From positions 10,779,501-10,843,500 of the forward strand of contig NC_085129.1 in the NCBI RefSeq assembly GCF_030269925.1: DNA of 64,000 bases, in the 5' to 3' direction. Of this stretch, positions 36,001 to 44,484 are shown piece by piece; the stretch's first letter is position 1, and each line of letters begins with the position of its first letter. Source of the stretch: Bombyx mori. Its lineage: Eukaryota > Arthropoda > Insecta > Lepidoptera > Bombycidae. The notes below the pieces were generated by a model. The model saw only the letters and a list, made by a program, of their open reading frames with translations, made no database searches and was not told the origin of the DNA. Position numbers and translations under genes: made by a program.

Positions 36001-36837
36001 TTATTTTTCTTACCACAAACAAAAAACATTACAAGTGATAGTTGGTTCATTTTGTTATTTATTGCTATCTATACAATATGAGAAATGTGAATGCGTTGCG
36101 AAATAAGCAGAAAGAAATACGTATGAATAAAAAACTAGACATTCTTTCGTAGCGAATAAATTTGTTACTTTTAATTTTATACTGAAGCTTCCAGTAGCCA
36201 GGGTTTATCATTTGTAACAATATTTACGATCATTATCTAATGCTTTTATGTCTTTGATAACCCTGCGGTCGTAATTTTTATTGTTTTTGTTTCTTTATTT
36301 CAATTAGTAAGAAAACTTCTTCATCCGATGAAATTTATTGGTCATTATAATATATCACGTGAATAAACTAACATCACTGTTAGAGAATTCAATAAATTTT
36401 ATTTTTAATAAATACTAATACTACTGACGTATACTTCACTAAAAAAGTTAATTCTATTATTAAATTGTGAATAAGAAACACAAAATAAACAAATCCTTAG
36501 CTATTCTCCGGTACTTCAAAACTATAAAAAGGGAAGATGCTGCAATTCCTCTAAAAATGTTTTAGGGCGACCCTTACAAGATAAATTGACAAAATTTCTG
36601 AGAGTATAAAGTAAATTAGACAGGGAGATATACTGGCCCACAGTCTACTTAAGTATACTGGCACATATGGACATCTGGACACCATCAAAACTACAAAGAA
36701 CCAATACGTCATGATCACCTTCATTGGTAACGCTTACAATATAAATTAATAATGGTAAAATTAAAATTGATGCAAGAATGACCATACTTACCATCAGGAG
36801 GCACAATATCTTCGCAGAGACGGCAAGCTGTGGTAAC
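9692..36837 (-). CDS. Fibroblast growth factor (branchless-type candidate), four exons, 5' end missing
   Basis: Secreted FGF ligand; family members bind an FGF receptor tyrosine kinase, and in insects the branchless member guides tracheal branching. The join is 36837-36792, 27870-27744, 10664-10558, 10045-9692, all with GT/AG sites and matching phases, giving about 210 residues. Residues 1-15 of the visible part plus the next ten form a hydrophobic signal-like stretch (AKILCLLMVVICGAV). The beta-trefoil core follows: LYSQC, YPNGTV (N-glycosylation NGT), a second sequon NLT, MYLCFN, then the hallmark CLFKEEF...GYNRY, RYIGFNRRG and CFSFM. A basic tail of about 55 residues ends at TAG 9692-9694. 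The initiator exon was not found; reading back from 36837 meets a stop before any ATG. FGF assignment is strong. Branchless versus another insect FGF is inference. Confidence 0.9.
10119..10537 (+). mobile_element. Helitron, family B, filling the last FGF intron
   Basis: It starts TCTATACTTATATACTAATATT and includes the diagnostic stretch with a GGAACTACTGGAACGATTTG core. It ends near GTCGCGGGCAAAAGCCAG, a decayed CTAG. It sits between A (10118) and T (10538), the Helitron insertion rule, and has no coding capacity. It occupies 419 of the 512 intron bases, and its 3' end is 18 bp from the 5' splice site of the gene on the opposite strand. Confidence 0.8.
10558..10664 (-). CDS. FGF penultimate exon: central beta-trefoil strands
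   Basis: The 107-bp exon lies between tgttacag and gtgagt. The first two bases complete a CCG proline codon begun by the upstream exon; 35 codons follow and the exon ends on a codon boundary. Residues NLTISSRF, LELLIYSPI and MYLCFNRSRLVGRRL match the FGF strands preceding the C-L-F-K-E block (compare the family pattern of a Y-L-x-x-N turn, then G-R). It carries a possible N-glycosylation site at NLT. Confidence 0.9.
10890..11022 (+). repeat. Degenerate Bm1-like SINE fragment
   Basis: It resembles the 3' part of Bm1 (ctgagacttcgatctcatgt, tctcaaggtgtct, gatgtctatg) followed by an A-rich tail. Strong divergence makes this tentative. Confidence 0.35.
12832..12946 (-). mobile_element. BMC1-like LINE 3' end
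   Basis: T-run then attgcccttgtaggcagacg, catacggcccacctgatggt and aagccgctgcctaccg, shared by eight sites in this window. The family name is from memory of silkworm non-LTR tails and is tentative. Confidence 0.7.
16251..16366 (-). mobile_element. BMC1-like LINE 3' end
   Basis: Same 115-bp tail as at 12.8 kb (cagacgagcatacggtccac through gccgctgcctaccg), 5'-truncated at almost the same point. Confidence 0.7.
19340..19490 (+). repeat. Bm1 SINE with internal deletion (head joined to tail)
   Basis: The tRNA-like head (gtagtggcctaaagcatgta, then gtgttcgaatatcgaagg and taggtaccaattttt) runs directly into accaggtgggccgtgagctc and the A-rich tail. About 300 bp of the Bm1 body is missing. Confidence 0.75.
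19956..20035 (+). mobile_element. BMC1-like LINE tail, divergent fragment
   Basis: tatccatgggcaacgatgac and cacctggtgggccagagagc match the family tail in the plus orientation, with many changes. Confidence 0.45.
20354..20424. mobile_element. MITE-like element, solo end
   Basis: taaggacgttttttcccggt, tagggtacctctacatcgtc and ccataaggaacttagttcc match one end of the elements at 5.7 and 38.9 kb. The other end was not found. Confidence 0.6.
21464..21559 (+). mobile_element. BMC1-like LINE tail, divergent
   Basis: tagccgctggcattgctggt, gtccatggttggcggtgaca and catcaggtggatcataaatt, ending in caataaaaaaa; plus orientation. Confidence 0.55.
23415..23704 (+). mobile_element. Helitron family A, nearly full length
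   Basis: Starts TCTATCTAAGTATATAAAAA after an A and contains ttagtctcgctaaaactcga and gaccgatttggctaattttg. Ends gtctgccaggtcagCTAC, a decayed CTAG. Non-coding. Confidence 0.8.
24081..24344 (-). mobile_element. Helitron family A, with short internal deletion
   Basis: The reverse complement starts TC (24344-24343) between A and T and ends GGTCAGCTAG at 24081. It lacks the segment around the aattatttgtggaagtccag block. Confidence 0.85.
24403..24438. repeat. Short inverted repeat
   Basis: Arms caagcgcactcact and agtgaatgcgcttg, one mismatch, loop of about 8 bases. Confidence 0.6.
24980..25034. repeat. Tandem repeat, 21-bp unit, about 2.6 copies
   Basis: Unit aaaacacatctgacaagtatc, copies identical. 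Confidence 0.85.
25932..26223 (+). mobile_element. Helitron family A, full length (292 bp)
   Basis: 5' TCTATATGTATAAAAATGAA and 3' GTCTGCCGGGTCAGCTAG, inserted between A and T. It is the best preserved copy here and the reference for the others. Non-autonomous: no Rep/helicase coding. Confidence 0.88.
27612..27700 (+). repeat. Bm1 SINE 3' fragment, degenerate
   Basis: atctcatgcctcaactctag, ggctccagtaaccgcc and gctcattcacccatctaagc with an A-rich end. It ends 44 bp from the 3' boundary of an FGF exon. Confidence 0.65.
27744..27870 (-). CDS. FGF exon: end of signal region and first beta-trefoil strands
   Basis: The 127-bp exon lies between ttttatag and gtaagt. It is read in phase 0 for 42 codons and leaves one base (C) for the next exon. 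It starts VVICGAVPSVFRQ, the distal half of a hydrophobic leader, followed by LYSQCSHMYVNVYPNGTV, which aligns with the typical FGF opening (L-Y-C-x-x-G-x-x-L-x-I-x-P-D-G-x-V). Signal cleavage around GAVPS is plausible but not testable here. Confidence 0.88.
27912..28047 (-). mobile_element. LINE ORF 3'-terminal fragment
   Basis: The minus-strand translation contains AENSIEWRNIVRRKMLRKGH followed shortly by a stop. This W-R-x-x-V-R-R ending is shared by fragments at 37.45 and 59.78 kb and is typical of the end of non-LTR reverse-transcriptase ORFs. Starts about 40 bp upstream of an FGF splice acceptor. Confidence 0.6.
30085..30345 (-). mobile_element. Probable LINE 3' end, divergent
   Basis: The minus strand encodes KRGNAASIFGTLLKG, matching the motif of the insertion at 6.03 kb, followed by an AT-rich tail. 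Boundaries are uncertain. Confidence 0.45.
30575..30750 (-). mobile_element. Jockey-type LINE 3' UTR fragment
   Basis: T-run, then ccttttcagtttcaccagga, caagtggcgagcacgggctc and gagcgcctgcggaagagacc. Same family as the longer element at 33.0 kb. Confidence 0.7.
32985..33634 (-). mobile_element. Jockey-clade LINE, 5'-truncated, with target duplication
   Basis: A long T-run on the left, GC-rich body, and 12-bp direct repeats AAAAATGTCAGT at 32973-32984 and 33635-33646. On the minus strand the end of the reverse-transcriptase ORF is readable: RTHIDTLQSLQSRFCRLAVG, FVRNVDLHDDLGLESI, KYMKSASERYFDKAM, RLIVAAADYSPNPDHAG and RRRPRHVLTDPSDP. About 250 bp of 3' UTR follows. Endonuclease and catalytic RT domains are missing. 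A recent insertion by its intact frame and duplication. Confidence 0.88.
33682..33973 (-). mobile_element. Helitron family A, full length
   Basis: The reverse complement starts TC at 33973 and ends CTAG at 33682, between A and T. Carries a short deletion at the ctcgagaacggctgg block. Confidence 0.83.
34274..34476 (+). mobile_element. Helitron family B, internally deleted
   Basis: Starts TCTATACTAATATTATAAAG after an A, has tccgaaactactggaccgat, and ends gggcgggtcgCTAG before a T. Half the length of the copy at 10.1 kb. Confidence 0.85.
34492..34785 (+). mobile_element. Helitron family A, full length with decayed 3' end
   Basis: Starts TCTATCTGTATATATAAAAA after an A; ends GTCTGCCGGGTCAGCTAT instead of CTAG. 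Lies 15 bp after the family B element. Confidence 0.83.
35512..35771 (-). mobile_element. Jockey-like LINE 3' end with target duplication
   Basis: T-run, cctacctatgctgatagcct, gatccggcgagaaactcagt and gggttcgacgaggacggtga. Flanked by TTTATAGTTTT at about 35501 and 35772. Confidence 0.8.
36792..36837 (-). CDS. FGF upstream exon: proximal half of signal peptide
   Basis: The 46-bp exon lies between tttgtttgcag and gtaagt. To join the next exon in phase 0 it must be read from its second base, giving LPQLAVSAKILCLLM, which extends the hydrophobic leader of the next exon into a convincing signal peptide. The exon ends in ATG, so translation could start at its last codon, but that would leave a very short leader. 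A start in an unseen upstream exon supplying two bases of a split codon is preferred. Confidence 0.72.
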
Positions 36838-37003
36838 CTGCAAACAAATGATCACTGTTAACAATACATTCAGATTTTCTCCTTATATCCAGTATAATTA
36901 TCATGTAAGTGTGTTTATTACCAAGACTTTTCAAATGACTAGAACGATTTTGATGACATGCCTAGAATTCGATCGCTGCAATAGTATTCTAGGATTTAAC
37001 TTT

Positions 37004-37277
37004 AGAAGTGAAACTTCTTTAAGCGCATTGAGAGTAAAATTTAACTCGCAACAGATTCGTTACGGCTAGAGAGAAAATATACAATTTAGGAAGAGCAAGA
37101 CTGAGAAAATAGAGAGAGAGTCTCGCGTACCACTCTACCGCGAAGTGAGGGAAAGGACAAAGCGAGCTAGGTCGTTTTTTTTATATGCAGCAATCCCTAT
37201 TAAAAGAAATATTTGATTTAAGGATGAAAAATTAAGATAACCACAATATTACACATCCCAAAAGAAGTTTCACTTCT
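37004..37277. mobile_element. Unclassified 274-bp element with perfect 17-bp inverted ends
   Basis: AGAAGTGAAACTTCTTT at 37004-37020 and its exact reverse complement at 37261-37277. Each arm is itself nearly palindromic (AGAAGT-gaa-ACTTCT). The interior includes a GC-richer block (tctcgcgtaccactctaccg, gacaaagcgagctaggtcg). No coding; lies 167 bp upstream of an FGF exon. Confidence 0.5.
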
Positions 37278-37435
37278 TTCGCGTGCACCTTGGTGCAACT
37301 TGTTGCACGAGCACCATTTTTATTTTCAAGACAACCTTAGCCGGGCTAAGTAATATAACGGTAGAATGGCAAGTTATAACATTATTGATTGATAAACAAA
37401 ATCATGAATATGAATTTCAGTACATATTTAAGAGT

Positions 37436-37550
37436 GAAAGATGGCGGGATGTCGTGAGACGCATCAAGTCTGCCCCCGCCAACATACGTGACGATCGCGA
37501 CCAGAGTGATAAAGAGTGAAACGATTGAGAAGAAGAATATACATTAAAAT
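37436..37550 (+). mobile_element. LINE ORF 3'-terminal fragment
   Basis: Plus-strand frame ERWRDVVRRIKSAPANIRDD then a stop and a gaagaagaatat tail. Same kind of ending as at 27.9 and 59.78 kb. Confidence 0.55.
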
Positions 37551-38028
37551 ATAAAACAAAAACATCTGTAATAATATCAATTGAAATATATTTACAGAAA
37601 ACGCACAAAAAAGATCTGAAGTTAATTTTATTTTAATTTTTACTTTAAAAAAAAAAAGATTTGAAAACATTTGTAATGGTAAATCTATAACCGGTAACAC
37701 GAGAAAGAATATTAGGCGGCTCTCGGGCAGACGAACTTGAAAATGGAAAGCATAAACACACAGAGTACGTTTGTTTTGTACTAAAACATATATGATTGCC
37801 GGTGCTAACATTGTGGATATGTAATAAGCATTGTAAACTGAAGTAGAAGGCTTTGCGCCACACATGCACTGAATACGTGAATTAATAATAATAATATTAC
37901 CATAATTTATGTACGTTACATTAGACTTGTTTACTAGAGCTTATTGTAGTTAGTGCAGTTGTATTTTTGTAATGTTTTATGTTACATGGGTTACATTGAC
38001 GTTCGATTCAAATTTAGACTTCGCTAAT
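37551..38028. other. AT-rich sequence, nothing recognised
   Basis: A minus-strand open frame of 133 codons (37464-37865) spans it, but its translation is hydrophobic low-complexity and overlaps the LINE fragment. Confidence 0.5.
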
Positions 38029-38122
38029 TATTTTTTAATGCCTAGGTTGGTGGACGAACTCACGGCGCTGGTGTTAAGGGTTACCGGAGCCCATAGGCAC
38101 CAACAAAATATATGCCGCCATC
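38029..38122 (-). repeat. Bm1 SINE 3' fragment
   Basis: T-run, ggtggacgaactcacggcgc, tgttaagggttaccggagcc and tatgccgcca. Confidence 0.7.
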
Positions 38123-38881
38123 TTTTTTTGCGGCATTTCCGAAATCAATAAGTATATTATACCAAATCAACAAACCGAATATAATATGTTCGTTTGCTGT
38201 GATACAAGCGTATCGTTTTTAAAAGTTCATATTTCGGTAATCTTATAGTACAGGTACGCCTCCGCGTCGCAAAATACCGTTGACATATACAAAAGCTGAA
38301 TTTCATTACACTCATTATTAGTTTCACATACATTGCTTAAAATACATTTTTATAGAGTTAACATAGTGGGAACATATTTATATTAAATCATTGAAATAAG
38401 TACATTTAGTTTCATAAAATATATTTTTGTTTAATCCTGGTGATCTTAGTTAGGATTTTATGAATCCAAAGATCACGACAGTACGTATGCAGATTTTCAA
38501 CTTAACCTGACGTCTTGTAGTTGGAGAAAATTACAATGAAAAGTTTCGTTACATAGAAAGATAAAGACATCAACAATCGTGGCTTTTCTGGATTTTGAAT
38601 CATGTCGCATGATTGTGTGTATTATTCACCGACTCTATTGACGGCGACTTCCATATAAATTTTAATCATCCTTAAGTAATCGACGTAACGCCCGTGCACA
38701 TTGGCTCAAGTCAGTTAAGGCACGTTCGGTTTACGTTGTTTCGCATTCTTGTATACATACGCAAGCATATTATCTGTACCACAGTAAGGCCGATGACAAA
38801 CTTAGCACATGGCTGTCTGGCGACTAATCATTTGCTACAAATCATTTGAAATTATTAGAGGGGAAAAAAAGAAAAAAAAAA

Positions 38882-39203
38882 GGTGTCGTGGGACACCGTA
38901 TAGGAACGAAGTTCCTTATTATAAAAATATTAATTTTAAGTTCTATTCGAGGTACAAAGAAAATAATTATTCGGGTATACATTTTTTATTGTGATTTTTT
39001 TTATTGATAAAAAAAAACTAAGTTATAAACTTTATTTTATTCACAATGATTTAAAAAAAATCTATAATGAAAATATGTTATTATATACGTTATTACAAAG
39101 TTATGTCGTACAATGTGTGCATTACTAATAAAAATCTTACGTTACGGACGTTTTTTCCTGGTTAGGGTACCCCTCCGCATCGTCCCATAAGGAACTTCGT
39201 TAC
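38882..39203. mobile_element. MITE-like DNA element, uninterrupted copy
   Basis: Starts with the hairpin GGTGTCGTGGGACACC then GGAACGAAGTTCCTTAT. Ends in the inverted counterpart ccCATAAGGAACTTCGTTAC. Its interior aligns with 5.7-6.37 kb and preserves the site where that copy was interrupted. Confidence 0.72.
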
Positions 39204-40016
39204 AAAAATCGTACCTAAAATTTGATTAGTTTTCCCATTCACGGTACATTTATATTACGTGCATTCTCGAGCTACCAATTCATTTTGAATACTGCATATT
39301 TTAATTACTAGTCAATTTAAAACAAATAACGCAATGGTGTTTCTGTTTTCAAAACAATTATTTTTGCCATTCTCTATTTAATCGTAGTGATATAGTATGT
39401 TCTCTTTAGACTATGCTGTCGTACAATCATTGATAAATCAGGATTAATGAGAGGCTAAGTCTCGAAATAAAGTAAGGACGTACAGAAAATGACGTAGCTG
39501 TAATAGCTCGAGAAATTGTCACAAAGGCTGTTTTTACCGTATCGAAAACAAATTTAAAGGTTAGCAATCGGCAATTAGTTCGAATTTATAAGTTTTGTAA
39601 GAATAAAATTACCAGTTCAATGTAAATAGTTTAATGTCTACACTATACACGTGTCGGGGAGAAAAACAATTTTAAATCGTTTAATGCCACAAGTAAACAT
39701 CGTAAAATGAAGACTCGGTTGTAAACTAGACATAAAAATTAAAGTACAACAATAGTTAACAAGTGACATTAGACATTCAAATCGGATTTTATATTATCAA
39801 CACACAACGATATATTCAATCTTACTCGTATGTAAAATTCATAAAACAAAAATGGCCAAAATTTATTTGGATCAAAAATCTATCCCTTTTTACTAAATTT
39901 AAATATTCATTCTTTGCTTTTTTTTCTGAAAATCGACTATGTGTACGTAACGTGAAATATTTACACGATTATCTAAGGTTGTCACGCTGTAAGTATTAAT
40001 TATAATTTAATTTGAA
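39204..40016. other. AT-rich sequence, nothing recognised
   Basis: Only short unsupported open frames (for example 39763-39999). Confidence 0.6.
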
Positions 40017-40409
40017 GTCGTCGTGGCCTAAAGGATAAGACGTCCGGTGCGTTCGTGTTGAGCGATGCACCGGTGTTCGAATCTCAGGCGGGTACCAATT
40101 TTTCTAATGAAATACGTACTCAACAAATGTTCACGATTGACTTCCACGGTGAAGGAATAACATCGTGTAATAAAAATGAAACCCGCAAAATTATAATTTG
40201 CATAATTGCTGGTGGTAGGACCCTCTAGTGAGTCCGCGCGGGTAGGTACCACCACCAGATGTGGCAGCCGTTGTAACTATACTTGAGATCTTAGAACTTG
40301 TACCTCAAGGTGGGTGGCGCATTTACGTTGTAGAGGTCTATGGGCTCCAGTAACCACTTAACACTAATTGGGCTGTGAGCTCGTCCACCCTTTTAAGCAA
40401 TAAAACAAA
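40017..40409 (+). repeat. Bm1 SINE, nearly full length
   Basis: The tRNA-like head gtcgtggcctaaaggataag with B-box gtgttcgaatctcaggcg is followed by taccaatttttctaatgaaa, the ggtggtaggaccctct block and the tail gctcgtccacccttttaagc. About 50 bp around the usual ctatttctgccgtgaagc segment is deleted. Confidence 0.93.
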
Positions 40410-41390
40410 CTTCGATGACTGGTGCACGTACCCTATCTGCGCGGACTACAGTTACGGCAGAATCAGTTTGTTGAGTAAAATTAGATAAATGATGATTACC
40501 TATGAAAGATATATAGCTCTGCTTATTCTATCTACGCCCGTTCCAGCTAACTATGTGAACAAACGTTACTCGTACAAAATGATAAAGAATTTCTTTTCTA
40601 ATAGCAGAACAGGGTAGATATTTCGATATAATAATTCAAATTTGTTCAAGATCAAAACAGTAGAAAATAAGAGATCGATACTGCTAAATCCGTAGAAGCG
40701 TACGCCCGATCCCACATGTCTACGGATTGTAGTTACAATACTAATTGTAATGTTTCGAATCTATAGGCTTGGACATCGATTGTCTTAAAAGTTGTCCCAC
40801 TTGTCACATTAAATATACACCCAGACGTCTGGCGCCAAAACGTAACTAAAATAAATCATAAAATGTAATATGATAGGACTACAGGCAGAGTTAATGTTAT
40901 TGAAATTGTAAAAATGTGACAAAACTACTAATTATTATATAAATTTTGAAATATATAGATATCATTATGGATTTATTAGTCCATAACTCACTTTTGAGAG
41001 AACGTGTTATTGAAATTTCATGCAAATCAGGTCCTAAAATTAAATGTGTGCATATAAAGATATTAATCATTAAAGATTAATTAAATTAAAGAAACAAAGA
41101 AATTCGCCGAGTTTTATTTGAAAAATGTATGACATTTTTTATCACCACTAGCAAAGTGGATAGGTAAAATTATATTTTTGTTTTACGTCAATTACGAAAT
41201 TTAAATGTATTCTTTGTTAAGGTTTAAGAAAAACTATAATCTTTAGTTATTTTTTTTTAATAATAAGATAGTAAGCGAGAATTGTGTCAATTTGTTATAC
41301 ATATACTTTAATAAAATTATGACCTAACGTAAAAATGACGCTCATGGCCCAAAAATAATGAGCACGCCTTCCAAAACAGAGATTGTCCGG
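40410..41390. other. AT-rich sequence, nothing recognised
   Basis: No supported gene or repeat. Confidence 0.6.
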
Positions 41391-41640
41391 TTTTTTTTAT
41401 TTTTTTATTGCTTAGGTAGTTGGACGAGCTCACAGCCCACCTGGTGTTAAGTGGTTACTAGAGCCCATAGACATCTACAACGTAGACGCGCCACCCACTT
41501 TGAGATACAAGTTCTAAGGTCTCAGTATAGTTACAACGGCTGCCTCACCCTTCAAACTGAAACGCATTACTGCTTCACGGCAGAAATAGACAGGGCAGTG
41601 GTACCTATCCGCGCGGACTCACAAGTGGTCCTACCACCAG
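41391..41640 (-). repeat. Bm1 SINE, 5'-truncated
   Basis: T-run, ggacgagctcacagcccacc, through acaagtggtcctaccaccag. Confidence 0.9.
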
Positions 41641-44249
41641 GATTCTGTGTACCCACAGTCCGGAGCGCATAAATACTACAATGTGAGTATCGCCACTTTA
41701 GAATTAGCTGTGGAAGTAAGAACTTTCCAGTTTAACGTTTATCCTTGTAACGCATTATAGATTCGCGGTTATTCAATAAACAATTCAAAATGCTCTTTGA
41801 CTTTGAATTGACGTTGAAATTGAGTTTAAGGAATATGTAACAATCTCTACGAAACGAAATAAAACAGTAAAAAGAATCGTATTCAAATTATAAAATGTAG
41901 ATACGACTAAAATATAACGTAACATTACCATTGTATTATGAACTAAAATGTGTTTATAGAATTTATTTCATTTAGAAATAACAATCTTAGAAAAGAATAT
42001 ATTTGAGAATAACAATTTTTTTATTGAAATGTGAGTAACTAAAATAGTATAATATTAAGGTGACCGAAATAGTTCCGTTTTAAGACCTTCTATTCCATTT
42101 TAGTTTAAAATTCATCATGTTTTGATTTAAAAGGAAAACACAAACAAATTAAACAAAATTCAAATTAATCAAATAATGGATTGTTTTTCTAATAAAACAA
42201 TATTGTCTTTAAAAAAATATCTTGTCATAACTCACAGCATGGGGCATGTAACTTTGTGGTGTTATTTAAAAATATCTAAATTTGTAAAGTAAACGCGTTT
42301 TAATGCCTTTTTTTTTTCAAAGATTTTAGAATATCAAATATCTGAAAATGTCAAAGTTTCTGTATGTCGAAAATTAACTTAGTTAAATTAAAATTGGTTT
42401 AAAAGAATTCGTTTTTAGGCCAAATTTGAGGTCGATACAAATAGAAACACAACAAAACATTTGGTGGGCACGTGTATAGATCAATTTGTAAAAGAAACTG
42501 ATGAACAACAAAATTTCGCTCAATTGTCAAAATTAGACTATAATCAGTCGCACCTCCAAATTTGGTTTTTTTTTTGTTTATAATTGCGTACTTTTTTCAG
42601 CTTCCAATTTTTTTTAACTAAGGACAGTTATTGATTGGACCTTGTTACCTGTCTGTGTATCTCACAACATGGCAGACTATCAAAAAAAAAATAAAAGAAA
42701 TTGTGGATATAAAATATTTTTAGGTATATTTTATCGTGTTCATCACGAAAACAACGTAGGCACATTTAATATAGTAAAAAAAGAAGTGCGAAAAAAGTTA
42801 TATGAAAAAATTAATAAGCGATACGGTGTAATGGCATGACTTCGAAATGTTTTTTTTATATCGGGACTACGTTATTATACTATACATCTAAGATATGAAA
42901 GTGACGGTGATAAAGCACGTTGGACAATTTAGGCATAAGTAAAAAGATCTAAAATCGGTATCATAAGTTGATAGACTTTTCTTATCAGAAAATAAATTAT
43001 AATGCATATAAAATTACTCACACAAATACTTCGATCAACAATTTGTTGATCGAAACACAAATAAGTTTTTATCACACAAACTTTCATCGTCATCGAAAAT
43101 CTAATGATTTCTCTATAGCTTAACATTTTTATAAATCAAACAAACATTTGTAGGAAGGTGATTGCGCTCTTTAGTCTAAAAAAAGAGCAAATTGTAATTT
43201 GTAAGTGTTTGTCATGTGTTTTATCGATTTTCTTACTTCTAATCTCAAAATTGTCTTTAATAGTAATCCTTCCTTCCCAACAAAAAAAAAAAGTATCTGC
43301 TTACGCCAAGGAACTTCATTAAACTAAATCTAAAAATCTGTCAGATTGCTCGGAAAACAAACAATCAAGAAACTATAACATAAATGAATGTGTTACATCT
43401 AAATTCTGTTCTTCAATGTTTCCCACTACAATATTTATCCATATTGTATTGTAATTTGATTGAACCTCATTGGGAATGGCCGACCTAATAGTGATATTAC
43501 GGATAAGAGTTAGTGACTAGAATACAATGAAGAAGACTAAAAATGGTAGTGTAACTCATTTACTATTATTGGTAATAGTGGCAGGATTCGATCCAACGAT
43601 CTAGTGTGTGCAATACAATTGAGTTCTCCAGATATCGAGCTATGAGCAAAAATTTTATACGCTCTAAGCGAATATAAAAAAACACGTTTTCAAGCATCAA
43701 AGTAATTCTCTCGGACTTTTATCGTGTTATATTTTACATGGAGCATATTAACGACGAATATAATTTATGTTCTTAGAAATATATCAATATTGAATTTTAT
43801 GCGTTCAATTTTTTTTAATTTTGATTTCTTATTATTTTTTGTGTCAAAAATAGGATGTTCCTTTTTTTAAAGTAAAAACAAAAATCGATAGGTGCTTACG
43901 AACTCGAAGTCTCCGTGAGAAGTCCAAGTTAGTGAATTATCTATTAATTACTGAACAGGGAAAGGGCGTGATCAATATACACACACATCCAGTCCACACC
44001 AATATTTCTTTTTATCCAGCCTAATACAAAAAAAAAATTGAAAATCTATTAACTCATAGACGTCATTGTGGTTTTCCGATGGCGTAGGTACAGCATACAC
44101 TTAAATTGGAACGATAAATATTAGTGTCTTGAAAAATACGACTGAAACCTCGCTGAAATAAAAATATTAAGTTGTCAAATTATCGCCGTTTCTACTCATG
44201 GCATTATACATCAGCACAATTACGTAATAAACTTTTTTCGCAAAATACT
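41641..44249. other. AT-rich sequence with one perfect palindrome
   Basis: A 25-bp palindrome lies at 43030-43054. The open frame at 42642-42839 (rich in K and N) and others are not convincing genes. Confidence 0.5.
43030..43054. repeat. Perfect 25-bp palindrome
   Basis: TTCGATCAACAA, a single T, then TTGTTGATCGAA. Twelve-base arms with no mismatch. Confidence 0.8.
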
Positions 44250-44264
44250 AATAGAATTGAATTT

Positions 44265-44469
44265 CTGGAGAATTTCTTTCTTCATCTTCAGAGGAGGTGT
44301 ATGGAAATGATAGTGCAAGGTAGAGGGAGAAGAAAGAGGTCGACCGAAGAAGACATGGATGGAGTGTGTGAATGATGATATGAGACAGAGAGAGGAGTGA
44401 TTGTTGAGATGACGGCTGATAGAAAAGAATGGAAGAGAAAAATTAGCTGTGGAGAAAAAGAAGAAGAAG
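44265..44469 (+). mobile_element. RTE-like LINE 3' end with 15-bp target duplication
   Basis: Direct repeats AATAGAATTGAATTT at 44250-44264 and 44470-44484 flank it. The body encodes, with a frameshift, RGRPKKTWMECVNDDM and EMTADRKEWKRKISC, the usual C-terminus of such ORFs. Ends in an (AAG)n tail. Confidence 0.82.
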
Positions 44470-44484
44470 AATAGAATTGAATTT

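Larger units (their letters stand above)
27871..36791 (-). other. FGF intron of about 8.9 kb
   Basis: Lies between gtaagt at 36791 and ttttatag at 27871. It contains LINE tails, Helitrons and a Jockey insertion, listed separately. 28.05-30.1, 30.75-32.97 and 34.8-35.5 kb are AT-rich with no recognisable gene. A run of 12 C lies at 34868-34879. Confidence 0.7.

Noticed and set aside
37464..37865. 133-codon minus-strand open frame upstream of the FGF exon, considered as the missing first exon
   Set aside because: The hydrophobic stretch is low-complexity, part of it is antisense to a LINE fragment, and no donor in a suitable phase stands out.
40017..40095. tRNA gene at the start of a Bm1 copy
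   Set aside because: It is the tRNA-like head of the SINE, continuous with the Bm1 body; the same head occurs in reverse at 58.7 kb.
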